Position numbers and translations under genes: made by a program. Positions 45,360-57,489 of a stretch of DNA of 64,000 bases are shown piece by piece (within the stretch, counting starts at the first letter, position 1; each line of letters starts with the position of its first letter). The notes under the pieces are model-generated. The model was not told the origin of the DNA, ran no database searches, and saw only the letters and a list, made by a program, of their open reading frames with translations. This stretch comes from Pseudeuparius sepicola (lineage: Eukaryota > Arthropoda > Insecta > Coleoptera > Anthribidae). The DNA is taken from assembly GCA_963920635.1 (NCBI GenBank), contig OY987301.1:16596501-16660500 (forward strand), in the 5' to 3' direction.

Positions 45360-46051
45360 GTTAAACTTTTTTTATCAACAAAATTATGTAATAGGACGTT
45401 TACAATGCAATTATGGAAAAAACTGCAGGATTTTGTTACCACGGTACAGAAAAATGATCCATTATCGGCGAAAAACATTAAAATTAATTGGATTGCCAAT
45501 ACCTATCTTATTAAAAAAATTGTTTATGTCTGTGTTTAAAAAACAGATAATTTCGGTATAGATAAACAAACTCGCGGAATATAAACGTTAATAGTTATTA
45601 TTTACAAATACAAACTATTCATCTAAAATAAAACCACAAACTACAATATAAGATATAGAGAGGTCTATAACCTATATGATGATAAAATAACTGTTGACGA
45701 AAATCTAAATTTGTTTCCAGTAGATTTTATTCGAATGCCGTATCGTCTTTATTTCATATTTTCGGTCATTATTCTTAAAAGCATAGACAAAGATACACAT
45801 AGACTGTCAGAACCATTGTTGAAATTTCCGCTCGTTATACCAAATATTTTGCATAAAATTTGCATAAAATTTGATATAAAAAGTAATAACTAAATTAAAA
45901 TATCTATACCTCAACTTAGTATCGAGTCCTAAGAAAATTTAGACATTTAGAGACTATTTATCTGTTTTAAGTTGTTTTCGATGCAAAATTAAAGTTTGAA
46001 AGTTGGTTTAGAAGGTTTTTTTGCGGACGATTTCAAAAATGTTTTTGACTA
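45360..46051. other. Gene-less stretch
   Basis: No gene recognised; AT-rich DNA. Confidence 0.4.
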
Positions 46052-46053
46052 TA

Positions 46054-46935
46054 CAGTGTGTCCCCAGATGAGGTACCGCACTCTTGTAAAGTTTCTTATA
46101 TTTGATTTTTAGAGAAAAAGTCATTCTTTATAAAAAGTTTTGCTTGTTCTTAAAATAAGATTGGCATTTAAAAGAATAACATTACCTTCACTGGGTAACC
46201 GGAAAATTTAAAAAACGTGAATTATCTTAAGAGTAAACTGCCTCTATTTGTAAAGATAGTAAAAAAAGTTATAAAGAAAAATTTTTCAGAGTAGTAAATT
46301 ACTTACGTGTACAAAATTTCAAAGAGTTAGGCCTAGTTTGATTTTATGATTTTTTCTCGTTTTTCTTTGAGTAAATGGTTGTCTGTACCTAAATAGTATG
46401 ACAAAACTGTATTAACAAAAGTTACCCAGAATGGAAGAGTGTGCCTGATGACAAAATTTAACAATTCTAGGCCTATTTTGTATTTTGGAAAATATTGGAA
46501 GAAACTCAAAGTAGGCCTGGATTGTCAAAAATTTTTCATCGTACATAGTTTCCTACTCTGAGTAACTTTTGTTAATACAGTTTTGTCATGCTATTTACAG
46601 AAAAACATTTAATGAAAAACAAGAAAAAAATCAAAAAATCAAAAAATCAAAGTAGGCCTTACACTTTGAAATTTTGTACACCTAAGTAACTTAACACGCT
46701 GAAGAAATTTTCTTAATAACATTTTTCAGTATCTCTACAAATAGAGGAAGTTTACTCTTATGTTAATTAACGGGTTTTTCAATTTTCTGGTCACCCAGTA
46801 TAAGTAAAGTTAACTTTTTTCATGCCAATCTTATTTTAAGAACAAGCAAAACTTTTTATCAAGAATAACTTTTTATCGAAAAATCAAATATAAGAAACTC
46901 TACAAGAGTGCGGTACCCCATCTGGGGACACACTG
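46054..46935. mobile_element. 0.88-kb foldback MITE with TA duplication
   Basis: It begins CAGTGTGTCCCCAGATGAGG and ends with its complement (CCATCTGGGGACACACTG), flanked by TA. Mirrored blocks include GTACCGCACTCTTGTA and TTTTGTCATACTATTT. An inner AGTAGGCCT segment is shared with the families at 13.5 and 61.3 kb. No transposase. Confidence 0.87.
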
Positions 46936-46939
46936 TATA

Positions 46940-47774
46940 TGGCTCCTTTAATCTTTGTTAAAAGAGATCCACTTATTTTTCAAAATTATTTATTTATATT
47001 TTTCAATTATTATTATATTTCTCTATGTAATGTTTGCCTTTGTATTGAAAAATTATCTCGAGATGTTTTGCATGCAAAGTTCCAATATATATTTTACAAA
47101 AAAGCTAAACAATATCTTATTGTCTTTAAGTGTACCCCTGCTGGATTTATTCAAAAAGGGTTACCTATTCTATATAAGTATGTTGAGAAAGAGAAACGGC
47201 TATCTGAAATATGTACGTAGGTACCACATAATAAAATACTGTTACTAAATAAGCACTAATTAATATTGTTTCGATAAGAATCACCAAAACAGAATAAACA
47301 GAAGCTGATAAAAAAGGCCCAAAAATACTTTGAAATATTTGAGATGACCGCAGTTTGGCGAACTCGCGTGATTCCAAAGTGTTTGTTATAATCAAATATT
47401 CTTCATATTGCGAAATATATTTAATGATGACGGAATTTAAGTAAATAGCTATTATAAAAAGATGAAGTGTTGGCAATAGATTAGGAGGCATCTACCTATT
47501 ATATTAGGTAAATTTGTTTTTGCATCCCGTTGTGCTTTAACTTCATTCTTTATTAACGTATAACATTTAAAATAACAGTCAACCTTCGATTTAAAAAAAT
47601 ATACTCATGGTTCATAATTTTGATAAAAATTTGAATAAAACTATTTTTCTATTTAATGGTGTTCTAAAAAAATATTATTTCCATTGAGGATCCACGCTGA
47701 TTTATGGATACGTTGATCGCTACATGCTTGTATAAATATGATTGTTAAAAGTATTTTTTTCGGATCTTACTTCG
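46940..47774. other. Gene-less stretch
   Basis: No supported gene. A 108-codon hydrophobic minus-strand ORF (47491-47165) has no detectable exon partners or family motif and is not called. Confidence 0.4.
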
Positions 47775-47780
47775 TATTTA

Positions 47781-48740
47781 CCAGGGACCCTTTAAAGTAA
47801 GGGGACCCAGCATTATACTTTCCAAAGTGAGGCCGTTTCTTTCCCCATTCTAATGGTCTCAATGATGCCAAGTATGCCATTTTATTGGAGAATCTATGGA
47901 TAAAAGAGGTACTTTGGTTGATTTTACTATCTACTATATTAATATGATTTCTAAAAATTAGACTTGCCAATGTTCTGTCAACAAACACAGGAATTTAAGT
48001 AATATAAATATGGCAAGTCAGTGCCGATTTTGCTTATTTGAGAATTTGTCGCTATTGCTCCTTGTTACCAGGTTCCTCAAACCATTTGTAATATTATGTA
48101 GGTATAATAGGTACGTACTTGAACTTTGTTCCCTTGTTGAATGTATCTACCCAAAGAACTTCCACAGATTTCGGGATGGACTAATAAGATTAGGTCTTGT
48201 ACTTAGTTCTAATCATGTAGTTTTTCTCGGTGCTCATTTTTGTAATTTTATTTCTCTCCCAAGGTACCTCACAAACGTAAAATAAAGTTATAGTTGTAGA
48301 TAAAAACTGTTTAAAAAAGACCTGACTGAAGCTACCTGTTTAATAATTTAATATTTAGGAAATACCATTTTTGTTTTGACCTACTTATACGTAGTGCCCA
48401 CGTAATGGGAATTGTAGGATTACTAAAGGTGAGACAAGAAAAATCTGGTTGCAATTATTGGGACTACTACAGGCGGCCGCATTACCTTTAACTGACTATC
48501 TGGAAGTTAGACAACTTAAAAATTGTGAATTATGATGGGAAATATTTTGCCTCCTTTGGAGTCTATGGCACTGGCATGTCACATAAAACCTGATGGCAGT
48601 TGGATACTGACATATAACTTAACCTTGTACCAGCCCACTTATGTGGTCTCCTTGGAGATATACAGAAAACAAGGCTTCACTTTTCCTATGTGACATGTGA
48701 CTGTGACATGCTGGGTCCCCTTATTTTAAAGAGTCCCTGG
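47781..48740. mobile_element. 960-bp element with CCAGGGACCC inverted ends
   Basis: The left end CCAGGGACCCTTTAAAGTAA and right end TTATTTTAAAGAGTCCCTGG are inverted copies (with GGGGACCCAGCA inside both). TATTTA flanks both sides (47775-47780 and 48741-48746), suggesting a 6-bp target duplication. It contains a GAATTTGTCGCTATTGCTCC block and GGTTGCAATTATTGGGAC. A second copy with the same interior is at 52595-53146. No transposase was recognised and the superfamily is not assigned. Confidence 0.72.
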
Positions 48741-48749
48741 TATTTACCT

Positions 48750-49186
48750 ACTTTCAAAACACTGAATTAGATTTTATAATATCATACCTACTTACAGCCA
48801 GTGTGGCACAAATCACTGAAGTAGGTGAAAACAGGTGTATGATAAGGATTTTCCTCTTTATTCTTGTGCTATATTTTCTTCACTTTTATTAGAGAACTCT
48901 CAAAAATGTTAAAAAAACTAGGCACTTACATTATTATGTGTGTTTAATAGTAATAAGCTATTATACAGAAGTTACATTTTTAATGTTAGAAAAAATTTTA
49001 GGCAATAAATCCCTACTTAATTTTACACTACGATTAAATTATACATATTTTATAGCAATTTTCAACAATTCTGTTGCACTTATTTTGCTCATAGTGTGTG
49101 AAATTAGACAAAATTATTATGTACTAGTTAATTTTTATTTAATTCTGTAATACCTGTTAAAAATGCATTTCCTTTTATATGGATCG
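48750..49186. other. Upstream region of the 49.2-kb gene
   Basis: No gene seen. TATATATT at 49187-49194 is a possible TATA element 46-53 bp before the next ATG. Confidence 0.35.
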
Positions 49187-49239
49187 TATATATTGAACCT
49201 ACTCAATATAGTTTGTACAGATAAAAATATTTAAACAAA

Positions 49240-49788
49240 ATGAAGATTTCTGTATTTACTATTATGTCAATTGTTTTGGTAGGTCTTTTAAATGCATATT
49301 GGGAATTTTCTAAATTTCAAACTTTTTGCAGCATATTGCATCAACTTCTTCAGCACTTCCACGTGGCAGTGAAGAGAGTAATAAATATAAGGCACTTTTG
49401 GTACATCAAAATGGAGAAAATTTAGATGGACATAAACATACTGCAAGTTGTTTTGGAGTTGTACTTTTACCAACGAATTTGCAAAACTTATTCCCCAGTA
49501 AGTAAAAATGCATTATGCATGTTTCTCACTTTTAGAAATTATGCTCTCTAAAGTTATATTAAAATTGATTCTACTATTCTATGTATCAAGATACATACAA
49601 CTAAATTTTCTTGTCATAAAATAATTTTGTAACTGATAGAATTTAATTTTAATATATTAATTTTCAAGATGCATGGAATCAAATTTTTAATTTTCAAAAT
49701 GCAAAAGTATTATTGGCACATTCTTATTATTGTTTTAGCTGCACCACCTGCTACTTCACCCCCGTCTACAGAAGCTCCAGCATCTTAA
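49240..49788 (+). CDS. Small secreted protein, three exons, unknown family
   Basis: Exons 49240-49278, 49332-49497 and 49739-49788 join in phase (0, then 1) to encode 84 residues. The 53-bp first intron (GTAGGT...TTGCAG) removes an in-frame stretch that would otherwise run into an early stop. The product begins MKISVFTIMSIVL (signal peptide) and continues HIASTSSALPRGSEESNKYK. Next comes a short core with one Cys (HKHTASCFGVVLLPTNLQNL), and it ends in a Pro/Thr/Ser tail, APPATSPPSTEAPAS. The tail could be O-glycosylated (inference). I do not recognise the family. The consistent splice sites and in-phase joins are the main support. Confidence 0.7.
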
Positions 49789-49859
49789 GAAAATATAAAT
49801 ATATTATCTGGTCTCACTTTAGTGACAACTTGTAATAACCTATTAAAATATAAAGCGAC

Positions 49860-52590
49860 CGAAAAAACAATGTCTTGCAGTAGTTTGCACTATATATTTT
49901 TTGAAACCGTGAAGAATGCTTGAACAACGTAATCTTTCAATATTATGAGCAGTTCGGTCAGTTTAAACAATGAAATTCTGTATGTAGAAGGCAACAACGG
50001 AGATCTTACATTTACCTAATTTTGTATTAGACCTCTAGTCAAAGATGACTAAAAATAATTTTTCAAATGAAAAATGAGCCAGTGGAAATTCGATCACAGA
50101 TGAGCTCAATGTTGTTGTCCTATTTGTGAGTAGTTCAATTTGGACCAACACTATATTAATAGGTTCAATGGCTTTTTCAATTTGTCAGACTTTTGACGGT
50201 AGTGACTTCTGACACTTTGCATGAGATCGACGTATAGTTGAGGAGCATAGGTAATGCACATTTAGGCAATTCGTAACTTTTTTTGTGGTTTCCTTTTTGT
50301 TGTTGCAGATCCATCATTTTAGTGCATCTTTTCAATCTGCAACAAGAAGGTACTCTTGTTACGTTAAATTCATCTGTTTGCGTTGAAATTGGCAAAATGT
50401 GCCGCAAAACACCTATGTTAACTCCAACATTCGAAACATAAAATTTTCAGCTACCACTTTTTGTTTCAGATCAACTGTACATTAAAAAAAAAACAAAAAA
50501 AAATGCTAAATGAGCATTGGTCCAAACACCATTTGTTTTCTTGAAATAGTGTTCAAACTTTGAAGAGTTTCAATCCGTTCCATTTTGAAAGCGAAACATT
50601 TTTGGTACATTGTTCATGAGGACTTTTTTCTCAAATGGTACAGTTGATCAGTAACATTTAAAAGTGCTAGGTAAAAATGCACTAAAGTGATTTACCTGTA
50701 AGACCAAAAAGATAACCTCAAAAATGTTGCAAGTAAAAGTACGATTCGAAGTGCAAGTGACGCCTTCTGTGAGATACATAGAAATTGACATCTTCAGCTT
50801 ATTCTCTGTCCCCAAAAATTCAGCAGTGCCAAATTTCAGTTCAGCAGCTTCATTACTTTGGGAGATCTGGTCATAATTCAATTTAATAAACTTAAAGGCC
50901 CCGTATCTCTTAAGCAAACAACATTTCTATAAGGCGTATTGGCCTCAATCGTTATATTTTGGTCCGAAATATGTTTAGTGTAGTTGCTATACGGACAATT
51001 ATTAACCGGACACCCTGTATGTATTATTAAAGTGTGTTTCATACCATTGTATTGTAATATTAAAGTTATTGTGGGTAAATAGAAGCACAATCATTATTTT
51101 TTACCCTTAATAAATAACCGATGGTTCTAAACCGATGGTGACATATATAATAGATCATAACTCTTAAACGGTAGAAGATATGGAAAAATTGATAAGAACT
51201 AAATTTGTTCATATGCTCATGCGGAATAGAAAATATTCTATGCACATTTTGCGTATGAGCCCTCCGGAAGGAGTTATTCTTGATGGAACGAATAAATATC
51301 TTGTACGGCGGCCATATTGGATTTATGACGCCATAAAAACCAAACGCCACAACTCGGAGGTAAACACCCGGTACTGCGCCATTACGTAGCATACAATAAA
51401 AAGATTCCACATAGTCTCAACTTCCCTTCACAAAAGGTCCCACGGAATACATTATGCTCCTGTGTACTAGTAACAACTTCAACTGAATATCGTGTAAGGA
51501 TATAAACACATGTTGTGATTAAGGAAATTAACTCTCAGATTTTGCAAGAAATAAAGTTGTTCAGATGTTCCTTTGTAGATTTTACCTTTTGTGGACTCCT
51601 TTTTTGCTTACAAATAGGTACACCGATGAATAAAGAATTGCGCAGAGGGGTTGACAAAGGCAGTGACATAAATAATGTTTTACTTTCTAGACTACAACAG
51701 ACCAAAATACTGATGTGGAATCATCGACTCTGGTAATATCTCACAAATTACCCATGGTATCAATATAAATCATGGATTCTTAATGTATCGATAATATGCT
51801 CACCACTTTTTATGAACTTTCAATTATTCGATTTATCATAGACTTAGGTAGATGCAACTACTGATGATGACAGAACTACGAAGATGTTTATTTAAATACT
51901 TTTCTATTAAATGTAATATTTTTAATTACATGCGGAGGCTGACTTTCTCCCACTAAGTACTTTTGGGTGGAGATAATGAATTGAAATATTTAAGTGTTTA
52001 TGAGTATACGCTTTCGCAATTTCCTGTTTAGCCAATATTCAAGTTTCAATTGAAAATAATTCCCCATATAGATAAATAATTCTAAAAGATTGTTCTCATT
52101 ATTAATTGATGAAAACAATTAATAGGTACTAAGTACCTAGTTAATACATTCAAATAATTTTGTCCTTTGCTTTTAGATAAGTTTAAATTTTAGATAATAA
52201 TCGATTTTCTATTTCCCAATGGAATTTCTTAGAATGGAATTTATGTTGACAAACTTCTGTTAAGATTCGCTTAAAATACAATTTCGCAATTTGTTAATAT
52301 GTTTACAATTTGGAGATTAAAAAGTGACTTGATTATTTTTTAAAAGTAGGTACGTTGAAGTTACAATTTCTTTCCAACCCCTTTTCAGCTAAGAAATTTT
52401 GTACAACGGTATGTTACAATGACAAGGAAGACAGCACGTAATAAATATAACCTAAAAGTGGCAAATTTGATAGATAGTCCTTCATTGATGACAGATTTCT
52501 AACCTTTTCTATGGTCATTACTTCATATGTACCATTGTACCCTTGTTCATGTAATCAATAGTTTTCTAGCATTAATTAATTTCCACGAAT
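49860..52590. other. Gene-less stretch
   Basis: No gene recognised. ACCGGACACCCTGTATG at about 51005 is a single terminus-like end. Confidence 0.4.
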
Positions 52591-52594
52591 TTAA

Positions 52595-53146
52595 GTAATA
52601 AGTGTGGTAAGTCAGTGCCGATTTTGCTTATTTAAGAATTTGTCACTATTGCTCCTTGTTACCAGGTACCTCAATCCATTTGTAATATGTATACCTACTT
52701 GTACTTTCTTCCCTTGTTGAATGTACCTACCCAAAGAACTTTTACAGATTTCGGGATGGACTAATAAGATTAGGTCTAGTAGTTCTAATCATGTAGTTTT
52801 CCTCGGTGTTCATTATAAAATGTTTGTAATTTTAGTTCTCTCCCAAGGTACCTCACAAACTTAAAATAAACTTGTAGTCGTAGATAAAAACTCTTTAAAA
52901 AAACCTGACTGAAGCTACCTGCTTAATAGTTTAAAATTTACGAAATACGATGTTTTAAACTACCTACTTATACGTAATGTCCACGTAATGGGAATTGTAG
53001 AATTACTAAAGGTGATACAGAAAAAATCTGGTTGCAATTATTGGGACCACTACAGGCGGCCGAAAACAAACTTAACCTCAAGGCTTCCCTTTTCCTATGC
53101 GATAGACTGTGATATGATGGGTCCCCTTATTTTAAAGAGTCCCTGG
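52595..53146. mobile_element. Left-truncated copy of the 47781 element
   Basis: Starting at GAATTTAAGTAATA, this aligns with 47993-48740 through GTCAGTGCCGATTTTGCTTA, AACTTTTACAGATTTCGGGA and CTACAGGCGGCCG to the right end AAAGAGTCCCTGG. The left inverted end is missing and about 100 bp near the right end is deleted. Confidence 0.75.
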
Positions 53147-53389
53147 TATCGAACATCAAGCCGTCGTCCATAGCAACCACAGCCCGTAGCCTGCTTCGTA
53201 ACGAAAATTAAGCGTGAACTGTTATGAAAATGCAGGTTCATGATTGGCTACAATATATGTGGTTATGAATTCATAACTACACGCTTTTGGTTCCTGACGG
53301 GTGCCGTTTGTCGAATGTATATAAGGCACCTATTTTTTTCAAAAAAATAATTCGCCCGCACAGTACTAGGTGTAGATACCCTAGAAGCA

Positions 53390-53760
53390 GCCACGCTTGT
53401 AATAGTATATTACACACCGAGGTGGGAAGTGTTTCATTACTGTCTAGAGATTAAATAGTTAACCGAGGTGCGAAGCGCCGAGGTTAACTTTATCTCGAGA
53501 CAGTAATGAAACACGTCACCGAGGTTTGTATACTATTTTATTTACAACCATCAATATTTTGTAATTTCGAAATTTTATCTCCGTATACTTCCCGCCCTCC
53601 TGGGTGGAAAGTAAACTTTCCACCCGGGCGGGAGGTTGGGAACACAGATTTGGTTGGGAAGTAACAGTCAAAAAATTGACACTTTCAAACTTCTAAAAAG
53701 TCAGAAATGTCAACATTACATACATGGTTGTAAATAAAATATTTTTCTGTAATAATATTG
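53390..53760. repeat. Two adjacent hairpin repeats
   Basis: GTGTTTCATTACTGTCT pairs with AGACAGTAATGAAACAC (about 53428-53516), with an inner GTTAACC/GGTTAAC pair. A second hairpin at about 53590-53632 pairs CCCGCCC-TCCTGGGTGGAAAG with CTTTCCACCCGGGCGGGAG. Probably small mobile-element remains. Confidence 0.65.
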
Positions 53761-54052
53761 CAATTATTATTTGTATTATGTAGAGATTTTATACTGCTAA
53801 AACTGTAATTTAGCTCATGTGCAGTTTTGGGAAAATCGTTCGGACATGCCTACTTTGATGTGGCCCGTAGTAAACACAATACTTATACCACTTTAGTTAT
53901 TCTGTGCTTATACATATCTATATCAATTGAAATAAACCCTCCAACTTTCTATATCAATTGGATGTGTGACACTTAAGTACCTACCTAGTTAGTTTTAGCC
54001 ATTATCTTGGATAAAAAATGTAGATCACTGAAATACGTTCTGATTGGAGTCC

Positions 54053-54060
54053 TATAAATA
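54053..54060 (+). promoter_or_regulatory. TATA box of RIFG family gene 1
   Basis: TATAAATA lies 60 bp before the ATG at 54113. Confidence 0.7.
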
Positions 54061-54112
54061 CGAACAATATACAACCTAAGTGGCTAAACTGTGCCAAGAA
54101 ATTGTAGAAAAC

Positions 54113-54514
54113 ATGTCGTTAGCCAAAGTTTTGTTTGTTGTCGCGGCTGCGACAATATATGTTGCCGACGCAGATCTCAAACCGCCAAGAGTAAGTCATA
54201 CATATTTTAGTTTTTACAAAACGTCAAGGTACATACTTATGTGTTTTTCATACTTTTAGCTTGAAATTACATCCACATTGGGAGCGAGCATTGTGGCTCA
54301 AGAGAATGCTTTAGAGTCAATAGAAGAGGCTTTCAGACTTCACCCTCAATCGCTAGATACCATTTCGAGTGCATGGGTGGAGCTTTTCGCTCAGAGTGCC
54401 CCTGGCAATTGGAGTGTCGGCGCCGGATGTCACAATCTTTACACACCCGCCGTAACAATGTATATTGAACTTTTTGATTTAGCCAACAATATTAATTTTA
54501 GAATATTTGGATGA
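54113..54514 (+). CDS. RIFG family secreted protein, gene 1
   Basis: Exons 54113-54190 and 54260-54514 (phase-0 intron, donor GTAAGT, acceptor TTTTAG) encode 110 residues. Exon 1 is the signal peptide MSLAKVLFVVAAATIYVADA plus DLKPPR. Exon 2 starts LEITSTLGASIV and contains the family-conserved EAFRLHP, a single Cys in WSVGAGC, NLYTPAVT, and the C-terminal NFRIFG directly before the stop. Two tandem relatives follow on the same strand at 57.1 and 60.9 kb. I do not recognise the family; a small soluble secreted protein is the most that can be said. Confidence 0.82.
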
Positions 54515-54519
54515 TTTCG

Positions 54520-55370
54520 GAACATTTATATTATAATCTAGTATTATATCCATTTTACCGAACTTTGAAAATATAATGTTCTTCTTAATACTGATTTTTT
54601 TCTTCACTGAATGCCACCAACATTTTCTAAGGAAAGTCAAAGTGATTACTCCCATACACGCAGTGACCCAGATCCGCCGCCTGCATTATTTATCGATGGT
54701 GGAATAAATAAATAAATAACCTTTTTACTTTTTGTAGACTAATTTAGCGATCAGAAATTTACTTAAGAAATAAAAATACTAAACCAAAAGAGTTAAACAA
54801 AACTTTCCAGTACATATGACTTTTTGATATCTTCGTTCATATACCACACATGGGGGTTCCATCCTTAGTGAATAGAATTTGTTCAGTAAAATGTCCCTAA
54901 TTTTGGTCAGATAAAATAGCTTGATGATACTTTACTTTTAAATTACTTTGCTATCAATTTTAGTAGTGGAAAATTTAATGTAAATAAATTTAAAAGATGA
55001 AACTAAACATTTTATTAGAGAGCATATAGGTATTATTTCCGGTAAAACTTTTTGGAATTTCACCAAATAAAAAAGCAAATTTTAAGCAAATTTCCAAGTC
55101 ATTTTTGATAGATGGCTAAAGTCGCCCGACTCATTTTGTCCTTGTCAGGCCACTGTTATTTGACACTGGGATTGGGGGAATTATTTTCATAATCCCTGTC
55201 CTTTCTGATCAAAACTAGTTTATAAAACGATCGTTCTGGATCATATTTTTAAGGACCTTGCTGCCTACGAGTTGCTAGGCAATACTTTTTGTACCTAGCA
55301 ACCACTTTTGCACCTAGCAACCACTTTTGCACCTAGCAACCGAACTAACATGGCACCTCGAATATTTGAC
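54520..55370. other. Gene-less stretch with a small tandem repeat
   Basis: No gene. ACCTAGCAACCACTTTTGC is repeated about three times at 55286-55342. Confidence 0.55.
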
Positions 55371-55373
55371 TTA

Positions 55374-56319
55374 AGCCTGTTTTACATTGACAATTTCTTC
55401 ATGAATTAATTCATGAATAAGTTCATGAATAAATTCATGAATTAATTCACGACAAGTTCTATTTTACACTGATGAAGAAATTGATGAATTTTTTTGGCAC
55501 CTTATGTCAGATTCTAGCAAATACCAACACAAGAGAATAAATAACAGAATTATTTTTTGTGCTGCATTTCCCCTATCAGAACATATTTTCTAACCATATC
55601 CATCTTCATCCAAAGCATCTTTAACTACAGATTAAGTCTGGCTCTATACTTAGAGTAGTTGAAAATGCATTTGGCATTTTAGCCAAACGATTTGTTTTAC
55701 TACGATTAATATGAATGTGGAAAAAGTGGAAACCATAACATTGGCATGTTGCACATTTCATAATTTTTGAGACCCGAATGTCCTAGTTCCATCCTAGAAG
55801 AGCTTTATAAAGACTATATGATATTTCAATTTGGACTTTCTTACCAAACATGCTCACCGCAAGACATGCTTGCGTTGCTGCCCGAGAGGAGTTTTGTGAT
55901 TATTTCGTGAATGAGGGAGCTGTGCCTTGGCAGCGGAATACATAAATAAAACATTGTAACATTTCACACACTTTTTATCTAAGTATATTATCGTTGGGTG
56001 AGGATTATCTCTTCAATCAACAATATTATCTTTGAAATTATGTACTCTCCTCTATTCCTCGTCTAATGCCTCAAACAAAAACCAGTATCAAAATATAACC
56101 TTCCTTGTGTTCAAATTTTCAATGTAGGTACTCCTGAAGTTCACGCAAAACTTGACGGAAAATAGAACATGCTCTAATTCGTGAAGTAACTTCATGAAGA
56201 AATTCATGAATTAATTCATGAAGAAATTGACAGTGTAATACACGATTTTTTATATTAATTTGTCCTTAAAGTGACTTCATGAATTAATTCATGAAGAAAT
56301 TGTCAATGTAAAACAGGCA
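55374..56319 (+). mobile_element. PIF/Harbinger transposon relic
   Basis: Inverted ends GCCTGTTTTACATTGACAAT and ATTGTCAATGTAAAACAGGC are flanked by TTA (55371-55373 and 56320-56322), the target duplication typical of PIF/Harbinger. The arms carry repeats of the palindromic unit ATTCATGAATTAATTCATGA. Two transposase fragments remain on the plus strand: LRVVENAFGILAKRFVLL (about 55648-55701) and AREEFCDYFVNEGAVPWQ (about 55878-55931), both characteristic of the Harbinger nuclease C-terminal half. The reading frame between them is broken and the rest of the transposase is gone. Confidence 0.85.
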
Positions 56320-56329
56320 TTACGCGCTC

Positions 56330-56950
56330 TATGTAAAGTGTACTTATAGGAAGGAGGGAGCAGGAAAATATATTTTACCCAATGGTAGCAGTTTGGTTCA
56401 ACAACAACCATGCTTTTATTTCCCTTCATGTAAAATTCGAAAAAAGCCCAATATCTTTTAAAAACTTAGATATTGAAAAACTCAGGAGACAACAAAATTG
56501 TGGCAATAGTAAAATATCCACGCAATATTCTAACGCCATAGCCCTATATTATACTAAATGTGTAACAAATTTCAAGTCAGTATATCATTTATTTAAAAAA
56601 GATTAACAAAAATTATTCAAAAAAATTAAAATTCAAGCATCTCCCATATGAAGGGAGATATTATGTACCTACCTACGTAGAAACTCTTTTCTGTGGTATA
56701 TCTTATTAAAATATTCAAACAAAATAAATACTACCTATAATATTTTTATAACAAAAAATCGAAAATATAATCTGAACATATCAGAGACAAAACAAGAAAG
56801 TGACTAATTCTATAAGTGCTGCTGTCAGATTGGAAATAATAGCTATAAGTATTTTAGATTACCTATACAATTTTAATGGGCTACCTTGTTAGAAATATTG
56901 GAAAAAGGTAAATACTTAACGATACCTAGTTAATCCATTCAGATTTAATA
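56330..56950. other. Gene-less stretch
   Basis: No gene recognised. Confidence 0.35.
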
Positions 56951-56955
56951 TTATC

Positions 56956-56963
56956 TATAAATA
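56956..56963 (+). promoter_or_regulatory. TATA box of RIFG family gene 2
   Basis: TATAAATA followed by GGGGGC, 113 bp before the ATG at 57069. A tandem AATAGGTACTGTGTTC/AATAGGTAGGTACTGT pair lies in the leader. Confidence 0.65.
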
Positions 56964-57068
56964 GGGGGCTCTGATTGTCCTTAGCCTTAGAATATAACAA
57001 GTATCAGATTCAATAGGTACTGTGTTCAATAGGTAGGTACTGTAGTGTTAACAAGTATCGCTGCAAAA

Positions 57069-57452
57069 ATGTCTATATGCAAGGCTTTAACTGTAGTCGT
57101 TATTGCGGCTTTATATACCGTTAATGCAGACCTTCATCAACCAGATGTAAGTAAACCTCATTATTATAGGCAGCAAAGTTACATCAGGTTTTTTTAGCTG
57201 GAAATTACTGCAAGTGCAGTTTCCAGCATCGTAACTGAAGAAATTGCGTTAGACACATTACAAGAAGCCTTTAGACTAAATCCTAACACAGTAGCAACCG
57301 TGTCCGAAGACTGGGCTTTGCTTTTCACTGCGCAAGTTGCGGGAGCATGGAGTGTCAGTGCTGGATGTGCCAATCTTTACACACCTACCGTTACGACATT
57401 CGTTGAAATTCATGATTCCGCCAATCGCATTACATTCAGAATATTTGGCTAA
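57069..57452 (+). CDS. RIFG family secreted protein, gene 2
   Basis: Exons 57069-57146 and 57198-57452 (51-bp phase-0 intron, GTAAGT...TTTTAG) encode 110 residues, exon by exon the same lengths as gene 1. Signal peptide MSICKALTVVVIAALYTVNA, then DLHQPD; exon 2 begins LEITASAVSSIVTEE. Conserved features are EAFRLNP, TVSEDW, WSVSAGC with one Cys, NLYTPTVTTFVE and the terminal FRIFG. AATAAA is at 57481-57486. Function unknown. Confidence 0.85.
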
Positions 57453-57489
57453 ATGTTTGAAATGTACAAAAAATGTTTAAAATAAAAAA

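Noticed and set aside
47165..47491. 108-codon hydrophobic minus-strand ORF, considered as a chemoreceptor exon
   Set aside because: No conserved receptor motif or partner exon could be found, and AT-rich DNA readily gives hydrophobic ORFs.
48010..48285. 91-codon ORF inside the 960-bp element
   Set aside because: The second copy of the element at 52.6 kb does not keep the frame open.
55281..55345. Short spaced repeats ACCTAGCAACC considered as an array
   Set aside because: Three contiguous units without unique spacers; a simple tandem repeat in a eukaryotic genome, not a CRISPR array.
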